Shown: positions 13,278 through 13,334 of the stretch, one piece after another
Layout: each line of letters opens with the position of its first letter
How positions within the stretch are numbered: the stretch's first letter is position 1
Assembly (NCBI RefSeq): GCF_019417665.1
Contig: NZ_DXUU01000058.1
Span: forward strand, 1-13,334
Origin: Ruminococcus sp.
Lineage (GTDB): Bacteria; Bacillota; Clostridia; Oscillospirales; Ruminococcaceae
Reading direction: 5' to 3'
Length of the DNA: 13,334 bases
Made by a program: the position numbers and the translations under genes
Notes under the pieces: model-generated
Seen by the model: only the letters and a program-made list of their open reading frames with translations
Told to the model about the DNA's origin: nothing
The model's database searches: none

Positions 13278-13334
13278 TCATCCTTATCCAGTTCGCCGTT
13301 GCCGTTGGTATCGGCATAAACCTCAAATTCCGCA
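13220..13334 (-). pseudogene. 3' fragment of an EF-hand / dockerin-like protein fused into the IS
   Basis: On the minus strand the frame entering from the window edge reads ADTNGNGELDKDDHLL. The 12 positions DTNGNGELDKDD fit a calcium-binding EF-hand loop (D1, N3, N5, G6, D12), like those of type I dockerins and related surface proteins. After about 13277 the same frame runs through IS sequence in a frame other than the transposase one and stops at TAG (13222-13220), so the last roughly 18 residues are IS-derived. The true C-terminus of the original protein is lost. Dockerin versus another EF-hand protein cannot be decided from one loop; the rest lies outside the window. Confidence 0.55.

Noticed and set aside
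1..13334. CRISPR arrays, tRNA or rRNA genes
   Set aside because: No regularly spaced direct repeats, cloverleaf-type sequence or rRNA-like stretch was seen anywhere in the window.

Overview
The window reads as a chromosome segment from an anaerobic clostridial bacterium, most like a Ruminococcus-type member of the Oscillospiraceae. The reasons are a PyrR-controlled pyrimidine operon of Gram-positive type with the PyrK/PyrD-B electron-transfer dihydroorotate dehydrogenase, a GGGtGRT protein paired with a NifU-like partner (a pair typical of anaerobic Firmicutes), small clostridial-type proteins, and a dockerin-like EF-hand fragment at the right edge. The genus is inferred and was not tested.

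Bases 1-379 hold no gene. An inverted-repeat-bearing intergenic stretch is followed by a strong sigma-A type promoter (174-202), a PyrR-binding RNA hairpin (217-247) and a rho-independent attenuator (300-336). Bases 380-9668 are one tightly packed operon: pyrR, pyrC, pyrF, carA, carB, pyrK, pyrD, ruvX. It makes carbamoyl phosphate (CarAB), closes the dihydroorotate ring (PyrC), oxidises it to orotate (PyrD with PyrK) and decarboxylates OMP to UMP (PyrF). PyrR senses the product and closes the leader attenuator. Aspartate carbamoyltransferase (pyrB), orotate phosphoribosyltransferase (pyrE) and a uracil permease are absent, so two of the six steps must be encoded elsewhere. ruvX, a housekeeping RNA/DNA-processing gene, ends the operon before a terminator at 9746-9780.

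Bases 9781-10666 hold two small divergent genes. A 72-residue protein on the minus strand converges on the operon terminator. A 125-residue unrecognised protein on the plus strand has its own leader hairpin and terminator. Bases 10737-12551 hold a two-gene unit with its own strong promoter: a NifU/IscU-like Fe-S scaffold-type protein and the GGGtGRT protein, both conserved but functionally uncharacterised. An inverted repeat with the half-sites TGTATGG and GCATACA sits at the predicted transcription start of this unit, and again at that of the 72-residue gene.

The right end (12603-13334) is an AT-rich remnant of an IS3-family (IS150-like) element. It keeps one terminal repeat and the DD(35)E catalytic core of the transposase but lacks its 5' part. 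At its broken end it is joined to the reading frame of an EF-hand/dockerin-like protein. Its intact end seems to have cut the terminator of the GGGtGRT gene in half.
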